Of a stretch of 64,000 bases of DNA, positions 28,293 through 37,086 are shown piece after piece. A program made the translations under genes and the position numbers. The DNA lies in NCBI GenBank assembly GCA_038125725.1, contig JAYPEK010000019.1, forward strand, positions 6,159-70,158, written 5' to 3'. Source of the stretch: TMED8 sp038125725. GTDB lineage: Bacteria; Pseudomonadota; Alphaproteobacteria; Rhodospirillales; Casp-alpha2. Numbering within the stretch: the first letter of the stretch is position 1; each line of letters begins with the position of its first letter. Below the pieces are notes generated by a model that was not told where the DNA came from, did not search any database, and saw nothing but the letters and a program-made list of their open reading frames with translations.

Positions 28293-28841
28293 ATGGTTGC
28301 CAAGACGAACATCACTGCCCAGAGCCTGCTGGACGACTCGTTCCGGCTCGGCCACATGATCATGGCCGACGGGTTCTTTCCCGATTACATCATCGGCATC
28401 TGGCGGGGCGGCACGCCGGTCGGCATCGCGGTGCAGGAACTGTTGAAGTATCACGGCCATCCTTCCGACCATATCGCCATTCGCACCTCTTCCTATACCG
28501 GCATCGAGGAACAGAGCGACGAGGTCCGGGTGCACGGGCTGCACTATATCGTCGAGAACGTGAACGCCGACGACACGCTGTTGATCGTCGACGACGTGTT
28601 CGATTCCGGCCGCTCCATCGACGCCGCCATCAAGCGTATCCACGAGCTTTCCAGGCGCAACGCGCCCGACGTGATCAAGGTCGCCACGGTCTATTACAAG
28701 CCGAGCAAACGCAAAGTGCCCATCGTGCCTGACTATTTCATCCACGAAACGGAGGAATGGCTGGTGTTTCCGCACGAGTTGGAAGGGCTCACCCCAGAAG
28801 AGGTCGCCGCCTCCAAGCCGCTGGCCGTGCGCCCCGATTGA
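28293..28841 (+). CDS. Purine (hypoxanthine/xanthine-guanine type) phosphoribosyltransferase
   Basis: A 182-residue type I phosphoribosyltransferase. The PRPP-binding motif is LLIVDDVFDSGRSIDAAI, and the hood-side residues GIWRGGTPVGIAVQELL match xanthine/hypoxanthine-type enzymes. The length and DYFIHETEEWLVFPHEL near the end also fit the Xpt/Gpt-like group. It converts a purine base and PRPP to a nucleotide, the salvage alternative to oxidation by the divergently encoded xanthine dehydrogenase. An ATG 27 nt upstream (28266) is an alternative start, but its extra residues look unlike the family. Confidence 0.88.
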   Translation: MVAKTNITAQSLLDDSFRLGHMIMADGFFPDYIIGIWRGGTPVGIAVQELLKYHGHPSDHIAIRTSSYTGIEEQSDEVRVHGLHYIVENVNADDTLLIVDDVFDSGRSIDAAIKRIHELSRRNAPDVIKVATVYYKPSKRKVPIVPDYFIHETEEWLVFPHELEGLTPEEVAASKPLAVRPD

Positions 28842-28923
28842 GCCCAAAACCCCTTTAATGCGTGGCCAAAAGGCCCATATGCGCTAATAAGGGCGCATCG
28901 CAGCCATGCGTCATCGGGGAGCC

Positions 28924-30654
28924 ATGAACGCTCAAGCCACGCAACCGTTTCGGGTCGCCTTCATCCATGCGCCGGACCCGGTCTATGCCGACACCCAGAA
29001 CTACGGCGCCAAGTTCATGCCGGTCTGGGCCTACACGCTGGGCGCGCACATCCCCGGCGACGGTCGCTTTTCGCTTTCGCTGACCGACTGCCGCTTCGAG
29101 CCGGAAGCCGGCATCATCGAAGCCGATGCCTTCCTCTTCAGCGGCATCAACCAGGACTATTCCAACATGGAACGCGTGCGCGCCGAGTTGAAGCGCCGCT
29201 ATCCGAACGCCAAGAGTTTGATCGGCGGCCCCATCGCCTGGTCGTTCGAACAGGCAGGCACGCTTGAACAACTGGACGGCTTCGACCACGTCTTCATCGG
29301 CGACGGCGAGGAAGAGATCGAACGGATCCTGGAGACGCTGCGCGGCGGCGACGCGTTGGATCGCGTTATCAAGTCGGAACGGCGTTTCCCCATCAACGAG
29401 GCCAAGCCCTTCCACCGGCCGATGCTGGATGAGACCGTCGGGCGCTATTACGGCGCCGTCCTGGAAGTGTCGCGCGGCTGCCCTTTCCTGTGCGAGTTCT
29501 GCGACATCCGCATTCTGCCCGACAACAACCGACCGCATAACAAGTCGGCTGACCTGATCGTTTCCGAATTGGATCACCTGGCCAGTCTCGGCGTCAATCA
29601 GGTGCTGTTCGCCTGCGACAACTTCATCGGCGAGCCGCGCTGGGCGGAAGAGGTGATCGACAAGATCCTCGCCTGGCAGGAACGCACCGGCCACCGGCCC
29701 AGCCTCTATACCTGGCTGACCATCAATCTCTACAAGTTCCCGGAGCTGATGGCCAAGATGCGCCGCGCCGGGTTCGACATGCTGTTCATCGGCATCGAAA
29801 GCTTCTCGCAGAACTCGCTGCTGGAAACCGCCAAGGTGCAGAACACCGCGCCCGACATGATCAACGTGGTGCGCGAAATTCAATCGCGCGGCTTCATCGT
29901 CGTCGCCGGGCTGATCTTCGGCTTCGATTCCGACACCGAGGCCTCGTTCCAGGCGACGCTGGACGGGCTCCGGGACGGCGCTCTCTTGTCGGGCGATCCG
30001 TCGCTGCTGACGGCGCTGCCGGGCACGCCGCTCTACCGCCGCATGAAGCTCTCCGGGCGGCTGCGCGATGTTCGTTTCGGGCTCGGCGGCTACAAGTACC
30101 AGACCAACGTGCGCTACCTGCTGCCGGCCCAGACCATGATCGACGGCTACAAAACCTTCGTGCGCGCCTTTTCCAAGGGCCACTACCAGTACCAGCGCCT
30201 GAAAGCCTTCTTCGAACTGCTGAACGAGGGCAATTTCGTCGCCATGGAAGGCAAGGGCTTCGGTAACTTGGGGCTGTTCATCAAGATGATCGCCGCCAAC
30301 AGGGCCGCGCTCTGGCAGATGACGCAGCGCTTGGCGCGCTTCGCCGCGGAGCCGGCCAACATATACTGGGCGACACGCGGGCTTTTACTGGCGCTTCGGA
30401 ACCTGGATAAGGGCGGTTTCGGCTACTTCCAGTTCTGGTTCTTCGCCTGGACCAATGCCGTGTTGAAATACCGATACATCTCCGACGACGACTTCGATAT
30501 CGAGAGCGTCGGCGCCGATTTCGACATCAAGGACATCCTGCCCAAGGACTACCAATCCACCGCCAACGAGGCGATCCCCGCGGGCAAGATCAAGGCGCAG
30601 TTGCGCGCCACGACGGCGCAGTTGGAATCGGTGATCGCCGAACGCTCGGCTTAG
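28924..30654 (+). CDS. B12-binding-domain radical SAM protein
   Basis: 576 residues from the ATG at 28924, chosen because GGGGAG lies just before it; an in-frame ATG 18 nt upstream has no such site. An N-terminal cobalamin-binding-like domain (about 10-145; LIGGPIAWSFEQ, HVFIGDGEEEIERIL) is followed by the radical SAM core with CPFLCEFCDI (Cys186, 190, 193) and GLIFGFDSDTEASFQATLDGL. The C-terminal part (ALPGTPLYRRMKLSGRL and YKTFVRAFSKGHYQYQRLKAFFELL) resembles the DUF4070 extension also seen in hopanoid methylases. A methylation or other cobalamin-dependent radical reaction is likely; the substrate cannot be told. Neighbours give no pathway clue. Confidence 0.85.
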   Translation: MNAQATQPFRVAFIHAPDPVYADTQNYGAKFMPVWAYTLGAHIPGDGRFSLSLTDCRFEPEAGIIEADAFLFSGINQDYSNMERVRAELKRRYPNAKSLIGGPIAWSFEQAGTLEQLDGFDHVFIGDGEEEIERILETLRGGDALDRVIKSERRFPINEAKPFHRPMLDETVGRYYGAVLEVSRGCPFLCEFCDIRILPDNNRPHNKSADLIVSELDHLASLGVNQVLFACDNFIGEPRWAEEVIDKILAWQERTGHRPSLYTWLTINLYKFPELMAKMRRAGFDMLFIGIESFSQNSLLETAKVQNTAPDMINVVREIQSRGFIVVAGLIFGFDSDTEASFQATLDGLRDGALLSGDPSLLTALPGTPLYRRMKLSGRLRDVRFGLGGYKYQTNVRYLLPAQTMIDGYKTFVRAFSKGHYQYQRLKAFFELLNEGNFVAMEGKGFGNLGLFIKMIAANRAALWQMTQRLARFAAEPANIYWATRGLLLALRNLDKGGFGYFQFWFFAWTNAVLKYRYISDDDFDIESVGADFDIKDILPKDYQSTANEAIPAGKIKAQLRATTAQLESVIAERSA

Positions 30655-30657
30655 GCC

Positions 30658-31407
30658 CTAGCCGACAAGCACCCGAAACACCATCGACATCGCCACCGCC
30701 ACCAACACCCAGGCGAGAATGACGCGCAGGCGCTCGGGGTGCACGCGGCTCGCCAGCCGGGCGCCGAGGGTGACGCCGGCCACCAACCCCGCCGCCAGGA
30801 AGGCGCCGACCAGGACATCGAGCTTGCCGTTGGCGATATTGCCGGCGGTGGCCAACAGCCCGATGGGAATCTGGATCGTCTGGCCGAGCCCGACAGCCAC
30901 GAGCGCCGGCATGCGCAGCGCCACCAGGATCGGGATCAGCACCAGCGGCCCGCCGGCACCGGACATGGCGCAGGCGGTGCCGGTGACGAACCCGATGCCG
31001 ACCAAGGCCACGGCCGGCAGCGGATCGGTGCGCTCCGCCCGGCCGCCGCGCTTGCGGAGCGCATCGACACCGGCGAAGGCGACCACGGCGGCAATCAGCA
31101 GGCTTAACGTCGTCGCCGGCACGTAGGCCGCGGCAAGCGCGCCGGCAAGTCCGCCGGGCGCGGCGCCGCAGAAAAGATACAGCGCCGTCTTTCCCTCGAT
31201 CAGGCGGTGGGTGAGGAAATAGTGCGCGCCGGCGATACCGGCGAAGACATAGGCGAACATGGCCGCGGCGATGGCGGTGTGCAGGTCGAAACCGAGCAGG
31301 AAGGTCATCGTCGGGACCAAAAGGATGCCGCCGATGCCGACGGCGCCGACCAACAGTCCGACGATCACGCTGCAAAGTCCCAGCAGCGCCAGGGATAGCG
31401 TCGTCAT
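30658..31407 (-). CDS. TauE/SafE-family sulfite exporter-like permease
   Basis: A 249-residue membrane protein with about eight helices in two repeats. Both repeats carry the family motif: GLLVGAVGIGGILLVPTMTFLLG near the N terminus and GTACAMSGAGGPLVLIPILVAL in the second half. The ATG at 31405-31407 with GGAGGATC upstream is the start, although the frame stays open through the antisense of the fumarase gene. These permeases export organosulfur anions or related small anions. Its end is 3 nt from the end of the convergent radical SAM gene. Confidence 0.92.
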   Translation of the reverse strand: MTTLSLALLGLCSVIVGLLVGAVGIGGILLVPTMTFLLGFDLHTAIAAAMFAYVFAGIAGAHYFLTHRLIEGKTALYLFCGAAPGGLAGALAAAYVPATTLSLLIAAVVAFAGVDALRKRGGRAERTDPLPAVALVGIGFVTGTACAMSGAGGPLVLIPILVALRMPALVAVGLGQTIQIPIGLLATAGNIANGKLDVLVGAFLAAGLVAGVTLGARLASRVHPERLRVILAWVLVAVAMSMVFRVLVG

Positions 31408-31542
31408 GGTCGTTGATCCTCCTGAGCGCCGCGCCGCCGGCAGTATAGGCGCTCGGTCTCGGTTGAAAAACCCCGCCGGGGCGTTGCACCGATGGGCGCC
31501 GGGTTGTAGACCTAATCGGTAAACCCAAACCCGGGACGCACC

Positions 31543-32508
31543 ATGATCGATATCGACATCATCCACGACACCGCGCGCCAGCTCATGGACAAGGCGGCGA
31601 TCGAGATCCCCAACGACTATCTGGCCGGCCTGAAGGAAACGGCAGCCAAGGAAGAGGGCGATCTTTCCGCTTTCGTGCTGCAGGCGATGCTGGAGAACTA
31701 CGAAGCCGCGAAGGAAGACCGCCGCGCCATGTGCGCCGATACCGGCGTGCCGCGCTGGTACGTGAAAATGGGCAACGAGGCCCGGATCGCCGGCGGTCCG
31801 GTGGCGCTGGAGGAGAAGCTCCGCCTGGCGACGGCGGAGGCGACAACCGGCGTGCCGCTGCGTCCCAACCGGGTACATCCCTTGTGGCGCACCGACCACG
31901 ACAACAACGTCGGCATCAACGCCCCCGAGATCGAATATGCCTTCGAGCCCGGCGGCGATTGGCTCGACCTGACCACCGTGCACAAGGGCGGCCTGTTCGG
32001 CACCGATTACCGGATGCTGTTCCCGGGCGACGGCATCGACGGCATCAAACGCTTCTTCATCGACAGCCTCGTCGCCTTCGGCAAGCGCGGGCTCGCCTGC
32101 CAACCCGCGATCATCGGCATCGGCTTGGGCGGCTCCAAGGACACCGCCATGGTGCTCGGCAAGCAGGCAGCGTGCCTCCGCACCGTCGGTGACAGAAACC
32201 CGGACCCGAAGATCGCGGCGCTGGAAGAGGAGTTCAAGGAGATCGGCAACTCCATCGGCATGGGCGCCATGGGCTTCGTCGGCAACGCCATGGTGGTCGA
32301 TTGCCACATCGAGGTCGGCTACTGCCACACCGGCGGCATGCCCATGAGCGTGCATGCTTTTTGCCTTTCTTCGCGCCGCGCCACGGCGCGCATTCATTCG
32401 GACGGGCGGGTCGAGTTCCGCACCGACCCCAATTGGTTCACACCCTACATGCGACGGGAGACGGTGGAATGGCCGCAAGCCACGGAAACCTCAAGACAGT
32501 CCGCCTGA
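31543..32508 (+). CDS. Class I fumarate hydratase / tartrate dehydratase, alpha subunit
   Basis: 321 residues of the N-terminal (alpha) half of iron-sulfur fumarases. AMCADTGVPRWYVKMGN holds the first cluster cysteine, and GIGLGGSKDTAMVLGKQA and VEVGYCHTGGMPMSVHAFC-like HIEVGYCHTGGMP the others; RVHPLWRTDHDNNVGINAPEIEY matches the substrate region. It works as a heterodimer with the protein of the overlapping next gene, hydrating fumarate to malate or dehydrating tartrate. The two activities are not separable by sequence alone. Confidence 0.93.
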   Translation: MIDIDIIHDTARQLMDKAAIEIPNDYLAGLKETAAKEEGDLSAFVLQAMLENYEAAKEDRRAMCADTGVPRWYVKMGNEARIAGGPVALEEKLRLATAEATTGVPLRPNRVHPLWRTDHDNNVGINAPEIEYAFEPGGDWLDLTTVHKGGLFGTDYRMLFPGDGIDGIKRFFIDSLVAFGKRGLACQPAIIGIGLGGSKDTAMVLGKQAACLRTVGDRNPDPKIAALEEEFKEIGNSIGMGAMGFVGNAMVVDCHIEVGYCHTGGMPMSVHAFCLSSRRATARIHSDGRVEFRTDPNWFTPYMRRETVEWPQATETSRQSA

Positions 32509-33149
32509 GCACCAATCCGGACCGCGACGCGCTCAGCAAGTTGGAGATCGGCAACGTCGTCTACCTGGACGGCGTCGTCTACACCGGCCGTGAGGGCATC
32601 TACACCAAGGTCCTGGAAAAAGGCGCCAAGCTGCCGATCGACCTGCCGGCGGTGAGCGCCGCCAACTTCCACTGCTCGCCGGCGGCGGCGGTCAATCCGG
32701 ACGGCACGTTCAACCTGCGCGCCGTGACGGCGACCGCGTCGTTCCGCTTCTCCAAGTGGATGGCCGGATGGTTCCAGGTCGCCGGCGCCAAGCTGGTCAT
32801 CGGCAAGGGCGGCATGTCGGGCGAGGACTATCGCAACCTGTTCGTGCCCAACGGCGCGGTCTACCTCACCACCGTCGGCTACGGCACCGGCGCGCTTTTG
32901 GGCCGCGGCGTTAAACACGTGCGTGACGCCATCTGGATCGAGGAATTGGGCATCGCCCAGGCCATGTGGGTGATGGAAGTGGAAAACTTCGGCCCGTTCA
33001 TCGTCGATTCCGATCTTGCCGGGAATTCCCTGTTCGAGCGCGAAAACCAACGCATTTCGCAGGGATTGGGGCGCATCTATGAAGGCACCAAGCCCGCCAT
33101 CCTCAAGCGTTACGGCGAGACCGACGACCGCAGCGACGAACTGATCTAA
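32469..33149 (+). CDS. Class I fumarate hydratase / tartrate dehydratase, beta subunit
   Basis: 226 residues of the C-terminal (beta) half: NVVYLDGVVYTGREGIYTKVLEKG, NFHCSPAAAVNPDGTFNLRAVTATASFRF, GAKLVIGKGGMSGEDYRNLFVPNGAVYLTTVGYG and WVMEVENFGPFIVDSDLAGNS. The ATG at 32469 lies inside the alpha gene, giving a 40-nt overlap that couples translation; the upstream open frame is alpha antisense/other-frame sequence. In many bacteria these two halves are a single chain, while archaea and several alphaproteobacteria keep them split. Confidence 0.93.
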   Translation: MAASHGNLKTVRLSTNPDRDALSKLEIGNVVYLDGVVYTGREGIYTKVLEKGAKLPIDLPAVSAANFHCSPAAAVNPDGTFNLRAVTATASFRFSKWMAGWFQVAGAKLVIGKGGMSGEDYRNLFVPNGAVYLTTVGYGTGALLGRGVKHVRDAIWIEELGIAQAMWVMEVENFGPFIVDSDLAGNSLFERENQRISQGLGRIYEGTKPAILKRYGETDDRSDELI

Positions 33150-33276
33150 TCCTGCCACCGGCGGCGCACGGGCCGGCAAAAAACCCCCACCCCCCTTGCC
33201 TTGTCGGCATGGGTGTTCAACATTTGCCGGCACGGGTCCGCACCATACAACCATTCCAACAACGGAAAGCCTCATC

Positions 33277-34713
33277 ATGCCTACTTATCCCGACGTAAAA
33301 CTGTTCATCGACGGCCAATGGCGCGACGGCGCCGAAGGCAAAACCATGGCGATCATCGACCCGGCCACGGAAGAGGAGATCGGCCGCCTTTCCATGGCAA
33401 CGCAGCCTGATCTCGACGCAGCGCTCGAATCGACGCAGAAGGGTTTCGCCATCTGGCGCGAGACCGGCGCCTTTGAGCGCTACCAGATCATGCGCAGGGC
33501 CGCCGAACTGCTGCGCCAGCGCAAGGATGACATCGCCTGGCTGATGACCCGCGAAAACGGCAAGCCCCTGGTGCAGGCCGGCCTGGAGATAGGCGTCGGC
33601 GCCGACACCATCGACTGGTTCGCCGAGGAAGCGCGGCGTACTTATGGCCAGGTGATTCCGGCGCGCATGAGCGGCGTCACGCAGATGACGCTGAAGCTGC
33701 CGGTCGGTCCGGTGGCGGCGTTCTCGCCTTGGAACTTCCCGGTCAACCAGATCGTGCGCAAGATCTCGGCGGCGCTGGCGACGGGCTGCTCGATCATCGT
33801 CAAGGCGCCGGAAGAAACGCCGGCCTCGCCGGCGGAACTGATCCGCGCCTTCACCGATGCGGGCGTGCCCGACGGCGTCATCAACCTGGTCTATGGCGTG
33901 CCGGCGGAGATTTCCGAGTACCTGATCCCGCATCCGGTGATCCGCAAGATTTCGTTCACCGGCTCGACCCCGGTGGGCAAGCACCTGGCGGCGCTCGCCG
34001 GCCAGCACATGAAGCGCGCCACCATGGAATTGGGCGGTCATGCGCCGGTACTGATCTTCGACGACGCAGACATCGACAAGGCCGTCACCGCCATGGTGCC
34101 GACGAAGCTCAGGAATGCCGGCCAGGTTTGCGTCTCCCCGACCCGTTTCCTGGTGCAGGAAGGCGTTGCCGACCAGTTCCTCGACGGTTTCATCGCCGCC
34201 ATGGAGAAAACCAAGGTCGGCAACGGCCTCGAAGCCGACACGGAAATGGGCCCGCTCGCCAACGAGCGCCGCATTCCCGCCATCGAGACGATGATCGCCG
34301 ACGCCAAATCGAAAGGCGCCTCGCTCGCCACCGGCGGCGAGCGCATCGGCAACAAGGGTTATTTCTTCCAACCCACCGTGCTCACCGATGTGCCCACCGA
34401 TGCAGCGGCCATGAACGACGAGCCCTTCGGCCCGATCGCGCTGGTCAACCGCTTCAAAACTTACGACGACGCCATCGAGGAGGCCAACCGGCTGCCCTAC
34501 GGACTCGCCGCATACGCCTTCACCCGTTCGGCCGAAACCCTGCAGAAGATGAGCCGGGAAGTGGAAAGCGGCATGTTGACGGTGAACCACGTCGGCCTGG
34601 CGCTGCCGGAGGTGCCGTTCGGCGGCATTCAGGATTCAGGTTATGGAACGGAGGGCGGTTCGGAAGCGCTGGAGGCCTATCTGGAAACCCGCTTCGTCAC
34701 CGCGCTCACCTAG
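33277..34713 (+). CDS. NAD(P)-dependent aldehyde dehydrogenase, succinate-semialdehyde dehydrogenase-like
   Basis: 478 residues of the aldehyde dehydrogenase superfamily. VGPVAAFSPWNFPVNQIVRKI is the cofactor entry, FTGSTPVGKHLAALAG the NAD loop, MELGGHAPVLIF carries the general-base Glu and NAGQVCVSPTRF the nucleophile Cys. VNHVGLALPEVPFGGIQDSGYGTEGGSEALEAYLETRFV is the dimer-tail region typical of the SSADH-like group. The ATG at 33277 begins the conserved N terminus YPDVKLFIDGQW; an upstream open stretch does not fit. The exact aldehyde is uncertain. It stands alone, 127 nt after the fumarase beta gene. Confidence 0.88.
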   Translation: MPTYPDVKLFIDGQWRDGAEGKTMAIIDPATEEEIGRLSMATQPDLDAALESTQKGFAIWRETGAFERYQIMRRAAELLRQRKDDIAWLMTRENGKPLVQAGLEIGVGADTIDWFAEEARRTYGQVIPARMSGVTQMTLKLPVGPVAAFSPWNFPVNQIVRKISAALATGCSIIVKAPEETPASPAELIRAFTDAGVPDGVINLVYGVPAEISEYLIPHPVIRKISFTGSTPVGKHLAALAGQHMKRATMELGGHAPVLIFDDADIDKAVTAMVPTKLRNAGQVCVSPTRFLVQEGVADQFLDGFIAAMEKTKVGNGLEADTEMGPLANERRIPAIETMIADAKSKGASLATGGERIGNKGYFFQPTVLTDVPTDAAAMNDEPFGPIALVNRFKTYDDAIEEANRLPYGLAAYAFTRSAETLQKMSREVESGMLTVNHVGLALPEVPFGGIQDSGYGTEGGSEALEAYLETRFVTALT

Positions 34714-34732
34714 GCGCGGCGCCGAAGCGCGG

Positions 34733-35181
34733 TCAATGCAGGATGGAGGCCAGCGGCTCCAGTTCAAGGCTCTCGTCGCCCATTTCATCGACGTAGTCCC
34801 GCAACTTCATGTCGCTGTGCAGGACGTGATCGATCAGCCAATGCTGTAGCAACACCGAGGTTTCCGCGGCCAATTCGTCGTTGGGCCGATCGGCATCGGC
34901 GGCGACCTTGTCGATCAGCATGTCCAGTTGCCCGGCCAGCGCCTGGTGCTCCTTCTTGTGGGCCTCATAGTGCGGATAGTCGATCCGGCGCTGCAGCCGT
35001 TCCTCGCGCTTGAAGTGGGTGGACGCATAAAACTTCAGCGCGTACAGGATTTCCATCCCCTCTTCGCGGTCGAGGCCGTCGTCGGCGAACTTCTCGAACT
35101 GGTGATGATTTCGATCAGATGCCTGTGATCCTGATCGATGACGTCGCCGTCCACCGTCATCTGTTCGCGCCAATGAATCAT
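34733..35181 (-). pseudogene. Bacteriohemerythrin with an apparent 1-nt deletion
   Basis: Reading from the ATG at 35179-35181 (GGAG upstream) gives MIHWREQMTVDGDVIDQDHRHLIEII, a normal hemerythrin start. The frame then turns to nonsense, while the next frame continues from QFEKFADDGLDREEGMEILYALKFY through HFKREERL, HYEAHKKEH and DHVLHSDMKLRDYV to the stop at 34733. The break is at about 35102-35103; one missing base (a lost A restoring ...IINQFEKF...) repairs it. All di-iron ligands would then be present. A full protein would be about 149 residues. It may be a real lesion or an indel error. It lies just downstream of a second hemerythrin gene on the same strand. Confidence 0.85.
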
Positions 35182-35206
35182 TTTTCCGCTCCGGCGGTTG
35201 TCAGTC

Positions 35207-35863
35207 CTAGCAGAACAGCTTTCGTGCCGACGTATGCGCCGCGTGCGAGCGTTTCGCCGTGATCTGCTCGACCGCCTCAAGCAACGCCGTCGCCACCTTG
35301 CCACCCCCCTCCAGGATTTCGGCGAAATGGCGTACGGCCTCGACCTTTTCCGGCGCAAGGGGCAATTGCAACTCGGTCGTCTCGGTGGGCTCTTGCGGCT
35401 CGGCCCCGGGAGAGGCCGGCACGGTGCTTCCCGCCTCGCCGGTCAGATAGGGCACATACTTCATATCGGCACCGAGGATGTGCCCGGCCAGCCAATTTCC
35501 GAGAAACTCCGCGACCTTACCGCCGTCGACGGAATCGGGATCGGATTTGTAGATATGATCGAGCTCGTCGATCAAACCTGCGGCTTTCCGGTGCTCCTGC
35601 TTATGCGCTTCGATGTCCGGGTAATGGGCATTTTCCATGAACATTTCCTCGCGCTCGAAATGCTCGGAAACGTAAAGCTTAAGGCTGGCGATCACCGACG
35701 CCGTGTCACCCGGACCGGACGCACGCGCCAACTGTTCGGTCAGGATCCGGAACTCCTCGAACAGCCCGCGATGGTCGTTGTCAATGGCTCGGATGCCGGT
35801 GGCGAACTTCTCCGACCATTGCAACGCCGGTGGTGGATCATTTGAGAAAGCGTCGGACACCAT
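35207..35863 (-). CDS. Hemerythrin-domain protein with C-terminal extension
   Basis: 218 residues. The hemerythrin domain covers about residues 14-140, with the di-iron ligands in IRAIDNDHRGLFEEF, SEHFEREEMFM, HYPDIEAHKQEH and HILGADMKYV. A Pro/Glu-rich linker (about 146-165) leads to a short helical tail (PEKVEAVRHFAEILEGGGKVATALLEAVEQI). Such proteins bind oxygen or nitric oxide at a di-iron site. The tail is not part of the usual 135-residue bacteriohemerythrin and has no recognised domain. It is 25 nt upstream of the frameshifted paralogue. Confidence 0.88.
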   Translation of the reverse strand: MVSDAFSNDPPPALQWSEKFATGIRAIDNDHRGLFEEFRILTEQLARASGPGDTASVIASLKLYVSEHFEREEMFMENAHYPDIEAHKQEHRKAAGLIDELDHIYKSDPDSVDGGKVAEFLGNWLAGHILGADMKYVPYLTGEAGSTVPASPGAEPQEPTETTELQLPLAPEKVEAVRHFAEILEGGGKVATALLEAVEQITAKRSHAAHTSARKLFC

Positions 35864-35896
35864 TCGGATGCTCCGTATTCGTTCAGCGAGCAGGCC

Positions 35897-36667
35897 CTAG
35901 AAGCGGTACCCGTAGCGCATGCCCAGGTTGTCCAAACCTTCGTTCTGGTCGCCGCAGATACCGCCGTGCGAGTAGTGCGCCCACATTACCGAAAGGTTAT
36001 GGCGCTCCCAGAAGCGCCAGCCCAGTTCGAAGGATTCGCGGAACAGCGCCCGGCAACCCAGTTCACGGCGGCGCCCGGCATACTCGGGAAACGCAACGCC
36101 CGCATCATAGCTGAGCTCGCCATTGTGGACCGCGCCGCCGAAGCTGAAGTCGAAGAAAAACGAGTCCCAGAAGGTCCATTCCCACTGCAGCCCGGCATAG
36201 AGAACGTCAGTGTTGTTGTTGCTGCCATTAAATGATGCGCCGATCTGAGGGCGCGGCTTCAACAGCCAGGACAACCATCCCGGCGATGCAAACAGCACTT
36301 CCAGGTTACCGTCGACACCGGTCTCCTTGGCGTCGTGGCCGATGGGGGAAATCGAATGCTTGAGGAAGCCGCCGCGGATTTCCGAAATCCACTTGCCGGA
36401 GCCGCTGGCCGGTGCTGGCGTCGTGGCCGGTGCAGCCGTTCCAGCCGGCGCCCTGACCGCTGTCGGTTGAGGGCGCATCTGGTTTTGAGGCTGGGGCCGG
36501 GCCTCCTGGAGCACGGACGGCTGCGGTGCCGCGGCCGTCGCGAAAGGATGTGGCTGCGACAGAAACGCCGACATGTCGTAGAGCGTGCCCGATGCCGACA
36601 CCGCGCCGGACGCCATCAGCAGAGCGGCCGCCAGCAGGCCCCCGAATATCCGCGCCGCGCCGTTCAT
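35897..36667 (-). CDS. Acyloxyacyl hydrolase, PagL-like lipid A 3-O-deacylase
   Basis: 256 residues: a signal peptide (about 1-26), then a Pro/Ala/Gln-rich low-complexity linker (about 40-90). A C-terminal beta-barrel domain follows (GKWISEIRGGFLKHSI onward, alternating aromatic strands such as LQWEWTFWDSFFFDFSF). The C terminus WAHYSHGGICGDQNEGLDNLGMRYGYRF contains the His-x-Ser active-site pair and ends in Phe, as outer-membrane proteins do. PagL removes an acyl chain from lipid A in the outer membrane. The long linker is unusual for PagL (about 150-170 residues). The start overlaps the preceding gene's stop by 4 nt. Confidence 0.82.
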   Translation of the reverse strand: MNGAARIFGGLLAAALLMASGAVSASGTLYDMSAFLSQPHPFATAAAPQPSVLQEARPQPQNQMRPQPTAVRAPAGTAAPATTPAPASGSGKWISEIRGGFLKHSISPIGHDAKETGVDGNLEVLFASPGWLSWLLKPRPQIGASFNGSNNNTDVLYAGLQWEWTFWDSFFFDFSFGGAVHNGELSYDAGVAFPEYAGRRRELGCRALFRESFELGWRFWERHNLSVMWAHYSHGGICGDQNEGLDNLGMRYGYRF

Positions 36668-37065
36668 CCGCCGTTCACCAAGCTTTCGACCGCTTCCTTG
36701 ACGGTGCTCGATTGCGTCGCGTCGGGATCGGCGACAATGCGCATGGCCGCTTCCTTGGCCAGTTTGGGATCGTTCTGGTCGTTGTAGATGTCGACTGCGA
36801 CGCTGGTGCCGTCGATGCCGCCCGCGTCGTTGACCGTCTTGACGTAGAATTCGACCCCCTGGCGAATGGAGCGGCCGATGCTTTTACTGTCGACGCTGAC
36901 CGGTGCGACAACGGCAATGCGGTAGAGGTCCTCATCGTCCTCAATGATGAAGGAAACCTTGGCGAGCAGGGAAAACAACACGCTCAACACCGTGATGCTC
37001 GCCAAAATAGCGATAAACCGCTCGCGTTCCGGCAGATCATGAGACTTCTGGACGATCCATTTCAT
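36664..37065 (-). CDS. Membrane-anchored fragment of a periplasmic-binding (branched-chain amino-acid type) domain
   Basis: 133 residues: a membrane anchor at about 18-36 (FIAILASITVLSVLFSLLA), then only the beginning of a type I periplasmic-binding domain (YRIAVVAPVSVDSKSIGRSIRQGVEFYV, then NDAGGIDGTSVAVDIYNDQNDP). It stops after about 95 residues of a domain that normally has some 330, so it lacks the ligand cleft and second lobe. The stop overlaps the pagL-like start (ATGA), which suggests that the shortened form is translated. A GTG 21 nt upstream (37086) is an alternative start. It is probably a deletion remnant; a small working membrane protein is less likely. Function unknown. Confidence 0.6.
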   Translation of the reverse strand: MKWIVQKSHDLPERERFIAILASITVLSVLFSLLAKVSFIIEDDEDLYRIAVVAPVSVDSKSIGRSIRQGVEFYVKTVNDAGGIDGTSVAVDIYNDQNDPKLAKEAAMRIVADPDATQSSTVKEAVESLVNGG

Positions 37066-37086
37066 CGGATAGCTTTCCTTCCCCAC

